Shown here: one piece after another, positions 1 through 10,876 of the stretch
How the letters are laid out: each line of letters starts with the position of its first letter
How positions within the stretch are numbered: the first letter of the stretch is position 1
DNA from: Locusta migratoria
Taxonomy: Eukaryota > Arthropoda > Insecta > Orthoptera > Acrididae
Assembly: GCA_026315105.1 (NCBI GenBank)
Contig: CM048744.1
Span: 980,213,721 to 980,277,720, forward strand
Direction: 5' to 3'
DNA: 64,000 nucleotides
Made by a program: the position numbers and the translations under genes
Notes under the pieces: model-generated
Told to the model about the DNA's origin: nothing
The model's input: the letters and a program-made list of their open reading frames with translations, nothing else
The model's database searches: none

Positions 1-352
1 AATGATGAAAATTAGATGGCTAGAGGAGGTGCTTAACCAAATCGGGGAGAAAAGGAGTTTCTGGCATATCCTGACTAAGAGAAGGGATAGATTGGTTGGA
101 CACATTCTGAAACACCAAGGAATCGTCAACCTAGCATTAGAAGGAAGCGTGTGGGGTAAAAATCGTAGAGGGAGACCGAGTGACGAATACAGTAAGCGGA
201 TTCAAAAGGATGTAGGTAGCCGAACGTATTCTCAGATGAAGATACTTGCACAGGACAGAGTAGCGTGGAGAGCAGCATCAAACCAGTCTATGGACTGAAA
301 ACCACAACCAGAACAACAACACCAACACCACCACCACCAACAACAACAAAAA
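1..352 (+). mobile_element. RTE-type LINE, 3' end (truncated by window edge)
   Basis: An open frame from base 2 to 298 encodes the C-terminal tail of an RTE-like (craniofacial-development-protein-2-like) endonuclease-reverse transcriptase. Its recognisable blocks are KIRW, ILTKRRDRLVGHILKHQGI, SVWGKNRRGRP and RVAWRAASNQS. The stop is followed by a CAA/CCA-rich tail at 299-350, typical of the 3' end of this family. The same tail protein recurs at 14040 (plus), 20996 (minus) and 57426 (minus), so this is one dispersed family. The start lies outside the window, so only the 3' end can be judged; no catalytic domain is present here. Confidence 0.85.
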
Positions 353-490
353 CCTCACAAGCGTTTTCTAATCAAATAGCGTGCTAGTGGAACATCGCCA
401 CAATTTCGCGATTGGATTCCCGATTTTCTGTCAGAAAGGACAAGTTACGTAGTTTCTGGCCGTTGAAACAAATTCAACGACGAAGTTGAA
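353..490 (+). mobile_element. CR1 LINE fragment (RT thumb-side segment)
   Basis: Translation in shifted frames gives PHKRFLIKLRASG...DWIPDFLSERTSYVV, which matches the segment after the AFDTVPHKR block in the intact CR1 at 15857-18688. It is about 135 bp, decayed and abuts the RTE tail directly, so it is a leftover shard. Confidence 0.7.
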
Positions 491-497
491 AATGTAT

Positions 498-562
498 GCT
501 GAACCGGGATTCGAACCCGGATTTGTAGCTTCAGGCCTGCTGTTGCCTTAAGGGAGCCACAC
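498..562 (-). repeat. tRNA-like SINE head fragment
   Basis: On the minus strand a perfect T-arm (CCGGG TTCGAAT CCCGG) with Pol III box B (GGTTCGAATCC) is followed by CAGCATA. Upstream bases are tRNA-like but the D-arm is not clean. It is probably the head of a tRNA-derived SINE, not a working tRNA gene. Confidence 0.5.
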
Positions 563-1061
563 TATTCCTATTTAACCCATGTCTAGCCAAGTATTTGACC
601 CATTTGTGGAAAAAACTATTTGATGCAGAATCTTAATTTTTTTTTCTGTGTTACATGATGCTAATAGTCAACTGTACCAGTATCTACTTTATCCATTTTA
701 TAGTTTTAAGAAATAATTTTTTTAAATTAACAAATAATATTAAGTTTTATCTGCAGAAAATATTTTTATGAACTTCCTAATGAGGGAATATTAATGAATG
801 TAGTACCAGGTGAGTTTGTTATGCAGGGCCTCCGAAAATTTCATTCATTTATCTATGACTGTTTCTGATATAATGGGCATATGTACTGAAAATTTTAGTT
901 TGCGGGAAATTGACTTTAGAGAAAAAACTTTTGAAATGTGTTACAGTTAATTAAAACGGTCCTGCTGCATATGATGGCCCTTCTTTGACCTCTTGCAGGT
1001 CTTTCAACTTCTTTTTCACCTTCCTCCATCAATAATACTTGGCAACTATATAGCTAAATGT
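563..1061. other. AT-rich DNA, nothing recognised
   Basis: Mostly A/T-rich sequence with no open frame resembling a known family, no tRNA box pair and no clear inverted repeat. Confidence 0.5.
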
Positions 1062-1256
1062 TACGTTGTAGCCGAGGCGAAGCGGTCGAGTGCTTTGAGG
1101 TTCTATGTTCCGATGCGCGAGACCGTTCCCCGGCGGGGGTTCGAATCCACCCACGTCATAGATGTTTGTGCTGTCTTTAGTATAAGTCAGTTGTAATTTT
1201 AGGTCTGACGATCCCGCAGTTAAGTCCCATAAGCTTTAGAAACATTTGAACATATT
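1062..1256 (+). mobile_element. tRNA-derived SINE (type C head)
   Basis: The head has a box A-like stretch (AGCGGTCGAGTGC) and box B (GGTTCGAATCC at 1139-1149). The body ends with the shared SINE tail, GATCCCGCAGTTAAGTCCC then CATAAGC and AACATTTGAACAT. The long variable-arm region suggests a Leu/Ser-type tRNA ancestor, an inference from arm length only. Confidence 0.8.
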
Positions 1257-1949
1257 TGTTAAGTTGTATAATCTGTCACGTCAAAAGTAAGAACACGTAG
1301 GCAACTTGTAACCGGTAAATCGATAGGAAATCAGTGTTCTGGCAGGTGACGCTGCGAATATAACGCTGGAATCAATATGGCTACTCCGACGGTTGTCGAT
1401 TTTCACCTGTTTGAGTGTAAACGGTACCGAGCTTGCGTGTATTTCCACTTCGCGTTAAAATAATACACACTTCACAATTTCCGTTTAAAAACAACAAGCG
1501 TTCCTTGTTTATTCAGGGCAATGTCAATCCCTCATATGTAACGGTGAGTTTCCATGGAAACCAGTTAATAGAGATTCTTCTGTTATATATTTTACTCACT
1601 TGACAGGTTTTTACAGCTACATATAAACGGCGCAGTCTTCAGTACAACGCAAGAAGTCGTGTTGTTCCTAAGAATGGAGGCCTTACTTCCATTTTGCTAC
1701 TCGGTATAAAAACGATGGAAAAATGATTACTAACCACCCTTCGCAATAGTATTGTAGTGGAGTTTTTCACATATGCTTGTTCTTTGAAATTCCACATGTT
1801 CCTTGAATGATCGTCGTCTTTATTTCAGGGATGGGTTTGATATTGGCTATCATTTCTGTATCATACTTGAAGAGATCAAACCGACCAGTAACAAAAATGC
1901 AGCATGTGTTTGAATTGATTCGAAGTCTTCCTTTAATCAGACATAGGAT
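1257..1949. other. Unassigned intergenic DNA
   Basis: No supported gene. Short open frames lack recognisable motifs. A decayed upstream part of the next CR1 relic may begin around 1900 but I cannot align it with confidence. Confidence 0.4.
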
Positions 1950-2600
1950 GAGCTCAAATTAACAAGAGGGGTGCTGATTCGCCATGGTACACAAAACAGG
2001 TTAGATCATTTCTGCAAAAACAAAGAAAAAAATTTTAACAGACAAAATAATCTCCATGACTGGCAATCTTTTACAGAAACTCTAAATGTAGCTTGAACAT
2101 CAATGCGAGTAATCCATAAGGAAACTCTCATGTAATTTGGGAAAATCCTAAGAAATTCTGTTCATTTGTAAAGTACACTAGTAGCAAAACATAATCAATA
2201 CCTTCACTTCGCTATAGCGGTGGTGATGCACGGATTACAGACGTGCCAAAGCAGCGAACCAAATATCAAGAATTCTAATCAAGAACAGCTGCCACCATGC
2301 GTAATTTATTAGATATCCCTGGAGTATTAAAGCAACTTAATCACTTACCAGAAGTAAATCTCCCGGTGTAGATTGTATACCAATTAGGTTCCTTTCAGAG
2401 AACGCTGATGCAATAGCCCCATATACAACGAAAGAGCGGCACTCAATCGTTCCACTATTCAAGAAGTGCAATAGGAGTGATCCGCAAAATCACTGTCATC
2501 GGTTGCAGCTGGATTTAAGAACATATGCTTTCTTCAAACATTATGAAATATCTCGAAGAGAACGATTTATTGACAAACTAGCAAACCCGACAACGCTTCG
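1950..2600 (+). mobile_element. Decayed CR1 LINE fragment (RT region)
   Basis: Broken frames still show GGADSPWYTKQVRSFLQKQ, matching the WYTKQVRTLLQKQ block of the intact CR1. Further on the DNA matches the segment encoding SSGPDCIPIRFLS (2350-2400) and the YLEQNDLLT block (near 2550). Multiple stops and indels make it inactive. Confidence 0.65.
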
Positions 2601-3249
2601 CAGTAGCTAATGTGTATGGGATATATACACTAATCTCGCCTCCTCTTCTCCCTACGTTTATCCCTTCCTCCCTCCTCTATTTTCACATCGCCTCCTCCCC
2701 CTGTCTGTTTTCCTTCACACCACTCCCTCTTATCCCACACCATATCCACATCCTCCACCTCCTCTCTGCGTCTACATCATCCCCCATTTTTTAAATCCAT
2801 TTCATTCCCATTCTCAATCTCCTCCTCCACCTCTCTCTGATCTTATTTATTGTTATTGGGACCCTGATTGGTAATATAAGTCAAAATGGATTGGTAAATC
2901 AATTGGAAACAGGTCATTAGAGAAACCTTTAGAGTTGTTCTATCTGTGAGGTTAGTAACTGTAATGGCCACACTTCTAATGATTTTATTGTACGAACAGA
3001 CGTGATTATACAGTTAAGCATAAAAAACTTTCCTGTTTCATGTTAAAAATGACTGGACTGGAAAAAGGAAGACAAAACCGCACATTTTTACAGCACAACG
3101 TTGCAAGTTCTTCTCGCAGCGAGCAGAATAGAAATGCTTTTTATAACTTGTTTATACATTCTTGAGAGCTATGAGTTCAAAACAAAGTATTATAGCATGG
3201 TCATACTTTACGTTAATTATGGAAACAAAATAATTAACTAAAATACAAA
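2601..3249. other. Pyrimidine-rich tract and unassigned DNA
   Basis: Bases 2632-2835 are strongly C/T-rich on the plus strand (CTCCTC and CCTCC runs), giving a spurious low-complexity open frame. The remaining sequence to 3249 is AT-rich with no recognisable feature. A similar pyrimidine-rich tract occurs at 12895-13010. Confidence 0.5.
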
Positions 3250-3660
3250 TACGTTTCGAAGTTCTTTGCTTTGCGCTCATTGTTATGTTAAAACTGACCA
3301 TGTGGAAAACACGGCGATTCAAGATTTAATCCGCAAACCTGCAACGACTGGTCATGCGCTTCATTAATCGTCATTGCGAATGCAAGGCGAACGGTAAACT
3401 GGACACGCTTAAATTGAAACGGCAAGTCGGTTGGAATCAGTGGTATTCTTGGAATCAGAACATCTTCTCCTTTGAACTTTCCTGTGATTATCGTTGCTTC
3501 AATCACATTATTCATCAGCTTCTTCACAGAGAGTCATGTTCCATTGCATAGTTTCGGTTGGCTTAGATTGCGTAACATGATTATCACAGACCCAACCTTG
3601 ATTTGCAATCGTGCCGTGGCATACCTAGCAAATCCAATTATTGCAGGAATTTTGATGGAA
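3250..3660 (-). pseudogene. Helitron-type PIF1-like helicase, C-terminal fragment
   Basis: The minus-strand frame at 3288-3527 encodes FKGEDVLIPRIPLIPTDLPF, QFKRVQFTVRLAFAMTIN and LNLESPCFPHGQF. These match the last helicase blocks of Helitron RepHel proteins, where the equivalent of AFAMTINKAQGQS carries the final helicase motif. Here the motif reads AFAMTINEAHDQS, so conserved residues are lost. An overlapping frame to 3734 supplies a preceding block ending RNLSQPKLCNGTRL after a frame shift. The VACSRV block expected next is missing. It is a dead fragment; no Rep domain or Helitron end is seen. Confidence 0.75.
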
Positions 3661-3811
3661 TAATTGACGACTTCAACAGCATCGGAAATGGAAACCATCG
3701 AAGTAAATGAAAGCAAATATCTACAATAATACATTTCCTTGTGACAATGTTAATAAATTTATGTTATTGGCCAGCGATTTGGCTTTGAATTTTCATGTTC
3801 AGATCGTCTAC

Positions 3812-5015
3812 GTCGTGTTAGTTACACTATTTATAACTAAAGAACGTCTGAACCGATTTGGTTCAAAATTGGTGGGGACGTAGCTTAGAAGCAGGAGACT
3901 TTTTGTCCCGTTCGACCGCGTTCCCGTGTTACGTGATATAAAACTGGAAGTAAGCTTCCAGATCGGATCATTTTCTAAGATTCTCCAAGAATCAGCTTAT
4001 TCATTCGTTACTCGCCTAGCGACAAAATACGCTGCATAGAAGCAAACAAATACACCAAGGAGGTTATTATGCTGAGAATACATGAGAAACATCTTCCTCA
4101 GTAAGATTAATGTGTCTGAAACTAAATTATTATGCGGATTATCAAAATAATATTATTTACTATGAAGAGAAAACAACTGTTGCCGTCTAAAATTTCATTG
4201 GCTGTCTCTAGCTTTGCCCCGATTGGTCGGCTTCATTCCCACGATCCAGCAGCTGTTGCCAACATTGCTATACGACGCCTATGTCGCGGATTGTAAAATT
4301 TTACCGGTATATAGCAATGTTGTTAATCGGGTTTCAACTAGATTCCTAATAAGAGTTCATTACTCACTTACAGGTCAGGAAAAAAACAGACTATTGCTGC
4401 CAATTACAAAAACCATACTATCTGGCAGCAATAGTCGTCTGTTTTTTTTCCTGACCTGTAAGTGAGTAATGAACTCTTATTAGGAGTCTACTGAAAACAC
4501 CATTAACAACATTTATATACCGGTAAAATTTTACAATCCGCGACACAGGCGTCGTATAGCAATGTTGGCAACAGCTGCTGGATCGTGGGAATGAAGCCGA
4601 CCAATCGGGGCAAAGCTAGAGACAGCCAATGAAATTTTAGATGGCAACAGTTGTTTTCTCTTCATAGTAAATAATATTATTTTGATAATCCGCATAATAA
4701 TTTAGTTTCAGACACATTAATCTTACTGAGGAAGATGTTTCTCATGTATTCTCAGCATAATAACCTCCTTGGTGTATTTGTTTGCTTCTATGCAGCGTAT
4801 TTTGTCGCTAGGCGAGTAACGAATGAATAAGCTGATTCTTGGAGAATCTTAGAAAATGATCCGATCTGGAAGCTTACTTCCAGTTTTATATCACGTAATA
4901 CGGGAACGCGGTCGAACGGGACAAAAAGTCTCCTGCTTCTAAGCTACGTCCCCACCAATTTTGAACCAAATCGGTTCAGACGTTCTTTAGTTATAAATAG
5001 TGTAACTAACACGAC
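3812..5015. repeat. Giant foldback: near-perfect inverted repeat, arms about 590 bp
   Basis: The left arm (3812-4402) and the right arm (4423-5015) are near-exact reverse complements around a loop of about 20 bases. The arm tip carries TTTTTTCCTGACCTGTAAGT on the right and its complement on the left. Only scattered mismatches were seen, for example GTGTTACG versus GTATTACG near 3933 and 4897. The arms hold no long open frame. The outer ends (GTCGTGTTAGTTACAC) and the block with GAACCGATTTGGTTCAAAAT resemble sequence often seen beside insect Helitron-like elements, and a Helitron helicase fragment lies just upstream; a link is inference. No clear TSD was found. Confidence 0.9.
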
Positions 5016-5025
5016 GTTCTTTAGT

Positions 5026-5798
5026 CGACTCGGATTAAGAAAGTATCGTTCTTGTGAAATACAGCTAGCTTTCTAATCACATCAAATGAGTGCTATCGAC
5101 AAGGGATCTCAAATCGATTCCGTATTTCTAGATTTATGGAAGGCTGTTGACGCTGTACCTCACAAGCGTGTTCTAATAAAATTACTTGCTAATGGAATAT
5201 CGCCACAATTATTGGATTCTTGATTTCCTGTCAGAAATAACACAATACGTTGTTATTCATGGAAAGTTATAGAGTAAAACTGAAGTGTATTAGAGCCTCT
5301 GCTGTTCCTTATCTTTATAAACGATTTAGGAGACAATGTGAACAGCTATCTTAGACTGTTAGCGGATGATGCTGCCATTTATCGGTTGCTAAAATCACCA
5401 GAAGCACATCACCAGAAGCACATCAAAAGCAACTGTAAAATGATTTAGTTCAGATATCTGCTGGATGCAAAAATTGGCAATTGACCCTGAATAATGAAAA
5501 GTGTGAAGTTATCCATAAGACCACCAAAAGGAATCCGATAAATTTCATTTACACGGTAAAACAGTCAAATTTACAGGACGTAAATTCAAATAAATACCTA
5601 GGAATACAAATTACGAACAACTTAAGCTGGAAATAACATACAGATAATATTGTAGGGAAGGCGAACCAGAGCCTACACTACACCTGTAGTCCTATTCAGG
5701 AGTATTGCTGCCCATTGTGGGATCCCCACCAAGTGGAACTGACGGAGTATATAAAGAACGTTCAAAGAAGGGCAGCTTGTTTTTGTGTTATCGCGATA

Positions 5799-5842
<44 letters not shown>

Positions 5843-6170
5843 ACGGAAATGATGAATGATTTGGGGGTGGAAATCATTAAAATAAAGGTAATATTTATCG
5901 CGACGAGATTTGAGAAATTTCTTTCACCAACTTCCTCTTCCGAATGCGAACATGTTTTCTTAGTACCCACCTACATATGGAGAGCTGATAATCGCAATAA
6001 AATAAATGAGACCGCAAACGGAAAGATTTAGGTGTTCCTTCTTCCCGGGTGCTGCTAGAGAATGGACGGTAGAAAAATTTGGTAAAAGCTGTTCGATGGA
6101 CCCTCTGCCATCCACTTCAATGTGAGTTACAGAGTATTTATTTAGATATAGATATGGTATACTCAAGAAA
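5026..6170 (+). mobile_element. CR1 LINE relic, 3' half
   Basis: The decayed sequence follows the intact CR1 from the GFRKYRSCETQ block (near 5030) through GSQIDSVFLDLWKAVD (5100-5150), the YRLLKSPE region, the IQRRAACF-equivalent region and the 3' untranslated part (ACCCTCTGCCATCCACTTCA near 6098). It is 5'-truncated where the palindrome ends, carries many stops, and has a GT microsatellite near 5802. Inactive. Confidence 0.8.
5802..5841. repeat. (GT)n microsatellite
   Basis: About 20 GT units inside the CR1 relic, following GATATAG. It reads as meaningless poly-Cys/Val in translation. Confidence 0.95.
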
Positions 6171-6369
6171 TGAGTACCCATAATGTTCTATACTTCATCT
6201 CCCTTACAGATGCGGCACTCTCTCCCAAAATACAATGACCCATGGTCGGTCAAATCCATACACTTCAAGCGACCTTGCGTGATAGTTACATTTTATATAG
6301 CTTTACAACGTTACACATGCCATTTCCCTGGCACCCTTTGTATTAGTGCACATTTGCTTCTCCAGCTTA

Positions 6370-7233
6370 TACGATATATGTCCACAAAGTAAGTTAAACG
6401 TGAACAGATACAGAAAAATCTGCAATTGTTCAACTACTTTTCTACATAACTTCCGAAATTGCCGGCCGCGGTGGCCGCGGGGACTGAGGCGCTCCAGTCA
6501 CGGTCAGCACGGCCACTACGGTCGGGGGTTCGAATCCCCCCTCGGGCATGGATATTTGTGCTGTCCTAGTTCGTAAGTAGTTCATAAGTAGTTTGTAAGT
6601 TTAGGGACTGATGACCCCGTAGTTAAGTCCCATAAGCTTAACAAACATTTGAACATTTTCTTCCGAATTTTTGTAGGCACTTCTCATAGCGTGGGGCAAG
6701 TTTGTGTGTGCCTTCTTCATACGTTGCCGCCTGTGTGTTCAACCATGTGGCAAACATGTTCTTTCATCTCATCATCGTTGAAGTGTTGGCCACCAAGGAC
6801 AGATTTTAGGTGTAAGAAGAGATGAAAAGAGTCATTTTCTTCCCTTCACGTTGCCGCCCGACCCCAAAAGGCGAATATGACCAAACAACTCTTACGGAAA
6901 TTTCACTGGGACGTGTTTGATCATCCTCCGTACAGTCTCGCTCCTAGCGACTTTCTTCTTACACCTAAAACCTGTCCATGGTGGTCAACACTTCAGCGAT
7001 GACGAGCTGAAAGAGGATGTTACTACGTGGTTGAATACAGAGGCGGCAACCTTCTACGAAGGAGGCATACAAAGACCTTTGCCATGCTATGACAAATGCC
7101 TACAAAATTTCGGAAGCTCTGTAGAAAAGTAGTTTAATAGTTGTTTATTTTTGTACAATAAATATTTTTTCTGTATCTGTACACATTTGTTTTATATAAC
7201 CAAATGGAACTTACTTTGTGGACATACCTCGTA
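6370..7233. mobile_element. Foldback mariner derivative, interrupted by a SINE
   Basis: The two ends are inverted copies of one mariner 3' end: TACGATATATGTCCACAAAG at 6370 and its counterpart ending ACATACCTCGTA at 7233, next to a TA. The right arm encodes a mariner transposase C-terminus on the plus strand: DHPPYSLAPSDF near 6920, then DDELKEDVTTWLN and the closing YDKCLQNFGSSVEK (stop at 7132). The left arm carries the same segment reversed (6660-6826). No N-terminal half or catalytic D pair is present, so it could move only by trans-acting transposase. A SINE splits the left arm. Confidence 0.8.
6461..6659 (+). mobile_element. tRNA-derived SINE (type A), with TSD
   Basis: Type A head GCCGGCCGCGGTGGCCGCGG leads to box B (GGTTCGAATCC, 6526-6536), then the tail TTTGTAAGTTTAGGGACTGA and AAGCTTAACAAACATTTGAA. 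The flanks are CTTCCGAAATT (6450-6460) and CTTCCGAATTT (6660-6670), an 11-bp TSD with one mismatch, showing insertion into the mariner foldback. Confidence 0.92.
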
Positions 7234-7784
7234 TAATGAGTATTCTGAAATGTACCACGGTAATATATTTAAAGTAGATGTGCTTACTGCAATGAATTAG
7301 TGTCCATAACTACCAGATAAACACCAAAGAAACAGGTCCCCATTCAGCAGAAATAAATAAAGAAACAGACGACATACTACTGACACAAATTTGTAAAGAA
7401 AATGTAGCCATCTGTAGATAGGCAAGCTCACCTGAAAATGGTAACAGCTTTGAAATAAAACATTTTTAAAAGCATATGTGGCTGATTGCGTTATTCACCA
7501 ACAATTATTAACGGTGGCAGGCTTCACAAGATCAAGTATGGATAGCGTAGGTCTGGTCACTTTTTGATGCTGGTGTAAATTCCCACATTCATAGTTATCA
7601 AAGTGGAGCAGGAGGCAATAAACGGTAAAAAGACTTGATCAGTATTTATGCTATACAGTACTTGTTATTTGCAAAATGTCATAGCTTATCATATTAATTA
7701 TACTTACCATGTTTTGAATTTTTTAATTCTCATTGGCATGCTATATCTCTGACATCGATTTGCAACAGGTTATTATACTGAGTT
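7234..7784. other. AT-rich DNA, nothing recognised
   Basis: No motif-bearing frame, tRNA box or clear inverted repeat was found between the mariner end and the next CR1 relic. Confidence 0.5.
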
Positions 7785-9215
7785 CAAACGTTGTTAATAA
7801 CCTCTAACAGAACGATTTATTGACTTATGGTCAACAAGAATTGCGAAAGTATCGTTCTTTGGAAACACAAACAGCTCTTTATTCACACAAAAGTGATGAA
7901 TGTTGTAAAAAAAAAAAAGTTTGTAGAGCTTATAGGACTTAACTACGGGGTCATCAGTCCATAAACTTACAAACTACTTATGAACTAGCTTATACTAAAG
8001 ACGGCACAAACATCAATGCCCGGGGGGGGGGATTCGAACCCCCGACGCGGAACGGCCTCGCGCATCGTAGCATAGCGCCTCAATGCGCTCGGCCGCTCCG
8101 CCGCGGATGAATGCTGCAGAAAAGAGATCTCAAATATATTTCTAGATATCTGGAAGACTTTTGACACGGGACCTCAAAAGCGTCTTTCGATCAATTTGCG
8201 TACTTATGGAATCTCGTCTGAGAAAAGTGATTAGATCGAGATTTTCTGTCAGAGGAGACACAGTTCGTAGTAATTGACGGAAAGGCACTAGCTGAAGCAG
8301 AGATAATATCTTCCGTTCCGTAGAGTAGTGTCACAGGTCATCTATTGTTCCTTATTTATATAAACGATTTGGGAGAAAATCTGAGCAGTCCTCTTAGGTT
8401 ATTCGCAGATCTTACTCTGTTTATCGTCTAGTAGTAACGAAAAGATCAAATTCAACTGCAACAGATATCTGTACGGTTCAAGAATTGCTAATTTATTCTA
8501 AATAACGTAAAGTGCGAAGACCTCCATAGAGTACTTAAAAAAATCCGCTAAAATTCGTTTATAAGATTAATCAATCAAATGTGAAAGTCGCAATTTCAAC
8601 TAAATATCTAGGATTTACAATGGCGGACGCCTTAAATTGGAAAGAACACGTAGAAAATGTTGTAGGGAAGGTGAACCAAATACTATGTTTATCGGCAGAA
8701 TACTTACAGGATGTAACAGAATTAATAGCGTCTGCAAAGGTTAGTTTTGTGCGTCCTCCTTTTGAGAAATGCCGCGCAATTTGCGATCCTTGTCAGGTGG
8801 GGTTGATGGAGGACACCGAAAGAATACAAAAACGGCAGCTCTGTTTTATGATCACGTTACAGGTGGGAGTGTGGCACGGAAATGTTACAGTTTGTTGGTG
8901 CGGAAATCATTACGATAAATAAGTTTATTGCGGCGAGGTCTCCTTACGAAATGGTGATCGCCGATATTCTCCTATGAATGCGAAAATAAATGGTTGACTC
9001 CCACTTACACAAGGAGGAATTATCGTCAAAAAAAAAAAAAAAAAGAGGGAACAGAGTTATTTCGGAAAAGAGGGGGGGGGGGATTTAGGTGTTCTTCCTT
9101 CCCGTATGCTATTGGAGGATGGAATTGTAGAAAATAGTGCGAATGTGCTTGGGGAACCCTCTGCCAGGCACTTCAGCGTGTTTTGCAGAGTAACCATGCA
9201 GATGCAGACTTAAAG
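7785..9215 (+). mobile_element. CR1 LINE relic, 3' half, split by a SINE
   Basis: The sequence follows the intact CR1 from the ENDLLTYGQ block (near 7815) through RKYRSLETQ (7850), past the SINE to KRDLKYISRYLEDF (near 8120), PQKRLSINLRTYGI, the NDLGENL block (8370) and TKYLGFTMADALNWKEHVEN (8602-8660). The 3' end reads AACCCTCTGCCAGGCACTTC near 9160. A short frame at 8581-8922 is the longest uninterrupted piece. It is 5'-truncated and frame-shifted. Confidence 0.82.
7908..8105 (-). mobile_element. tRNA-derived SINE (type C), with TSD
   Basis: Minus strand: head CCGCGGCGGAGCGGCCGAGC, box B GGTTCGAATCC, then tail TTATGGACTGATGACCCCGT and a terminal A/T-run near 7907-7918. Flanks GATGAATGTTGTA (7895-7907) and GATGAATGCTGCA (8106-8118) form a 13-bp TSD with two mismatches inside the CR1 relic. 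Confidence 0.88.
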
Positions 9216-9418
9216 TTGAGCCAAACATACTCTGAGACCTCGTTAGATAAAATGTTGACAAGGCAAATACTTGACTAGATAAACACGGGAAATATCCCAA
9301 AAGCACTCTCAAATAGGCTGACAGAACATTCAATAGTTAGGACTGCATCAACTGACTTGCGATATGTCAGAAAGCCTGGATCCAATTGACAGGTTCAAAT
9401 ATATTTTATCATCAGTTT

Positions 9419-9575
9419 GCCGCGGTGGAGTGGCCGAGTGCTCAAAGGCGCCTCGCTGCGGAGCGCGCGGTTACTCGCCATCGAAAGTTGGAGTCCTCCT
9501 TTGGGCTTGTGTGTTTTGTCTTTAGTGTAAGCTAGTTTAAGTTGTTTGTAAGTCTAGAGACTGATGATCATACCA
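9419..9575 (+). mobile_element. tRNA-derived SINE (type B)
   Basis: Type B is marked by the head GCCGCGGTGGAGTGGCCGAG and the variable-arm block CGCCTCGCTGCGGAGCGCGC. Box B is degraded (AGTTGGAGTCC). The body ends near AGACTGATGATCATACCAG. This copy lacks the GT-repeat found in other type B copies. Confidence 0.8.
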
Positions 9576-10708
9576 GTTTTCAGAAGTATAACTGAATCGG
9601 TGTTTGTTAAAAGGGCGTAACTCCAAAAATTATTATTTTACAATAACTCCAAAAATTATAATTTTACAATTCTTATTTTACAGGAGAGAGAAAAAACTGT
9701 TTTGCACAAATATCTCGCATACTGCACCTCTGTTTTTGGTCTTAAAATATTGTTTTGGCCTATAGTTTGTCGTTGAAACAGTTTTTAAATACTTTTTATT
9801 AATGTACGTATTAAATACAAGCTTAATTGGCTATTGGATTTACGTCCTTTTAACAAATAATGGAGTTTAAGGAAATAAGTTTTCTTGGAAACTGACATAA
9901 ACCACATTTTATTGCTAAAAATTTAATGAATAATGGGTAACATATTACAGAGTGAGAAGACTGACAGTTATTGTTAATATAATTTGTAAATTATAATTTT
10001 ATTATTCATAAGAAAATAATCGTACAGAGAACACACTCTGTGCGGTCAATTTTAGTATAGCGTATGTCAAGATGTAATTTTGATTTTCCCTATGTTAATT
10101 GATTAATTCTTCATAAAAGGTTTGTAAGTGTCTTCAATGTATGGTAGAATTTTCTTAATGTCCTTCACGTTTTCTTTCTTCAGTGGCAGTTTTCCTTCAG
10201 GGTAGGCCACTATATCTGGGAGCTGAATAGTGATATGGGAATTGTGATGAACGTGTTGGCAATAAATCCATTAATGAAGTGTCTTGTAAGAACAGTCCCT
10301 GGGTGCTGATTGTCGTGCACAAAGTGGTAGAAGTTACTAATTCGAAAGTGTACTCTCTTAGCAGTGTCCTTCTCATGAACATTTTCAACAGATGCAAGAT
10401 TTTTTTCGGTGATATTTCGGCTACCAATCCTCGAAATTGTATATTATAGGGTTGGTGGTACCAACTTTGACCATTGTAAATTTAAGAGACGCACTACTTG
10501 AAATTATCAATCCAGCACTTGTGCCCTTTCATCATAAACGCTCAAATTCGATATAAGAATTTAACCATTTGCAATGAGATTCTCAAAACGCTGTTAACAT
10601 AAAACGATGTGTCTACGGTAGGGGAACGGAAATGTATTTTGGAAAAAAAAATAAATGTGTGTACGCCCTTTAAACAAATAGCTATTCAACTAATGGTTGA
10701 GAGTAACC
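9576..10708. other. AT-rich DNA, nothing recognised
   Basis: A direct repeat of ACAATAACTCCAAAAATTAT-like sequence lies near 9610-9660. A minus-strand open frame at 10197-10427 (76 codons) contains RRTLLREY; a similar RRTLLRKD string occurs in a frame at 25343-25723, which may hint at a shared dead element but is too short to name. Confidence 0.4.
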
Positions 10709-10876
10709 AGTTTCGACGATACTGTGTGGCCATTATCAAATACAGAGAATGTCATACTTCATTTTGGGTTTTCAAAATCTGTTTTATCAAAGTATTCGTA
10801 ATACCATATGTTTTATTAATGAAGTATGGGATTCTCCGTATTTGATAATGGCAACATATCATTGCCGAAACTGGTA
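10709..10876. repeat. Hairpin repeat with ACCAGTTTCG ends
   Basis: Arms of about 58 bp: the left starts ACCAGTTTCGACGATACTGT and reads GCCATTATCAAATAC; the right is its complement, ending GCCGAAACTGGT. About 50 bp of loop lies between. Foldback MITE-like structure without coding capacity. Confidence 0.75.

Noticed and set aside
2612..2794. 60-codon Ser/Pro/Leu-rich frame
   Set aside because: A product of the C/T-rich tract.
5788..5970. Frames with poly-CV or poly-TH stretches (also 33340, 36818, 39883)
   Set aside because: They are translated GT/CA microsatellites.
6346..6576. Short frames ending in RGFESPLGHG-type peptides (also 14619, 24050, 33916, 55664)
   Set aside because: They are translations of the SINE tRNA-like head, not proteins.
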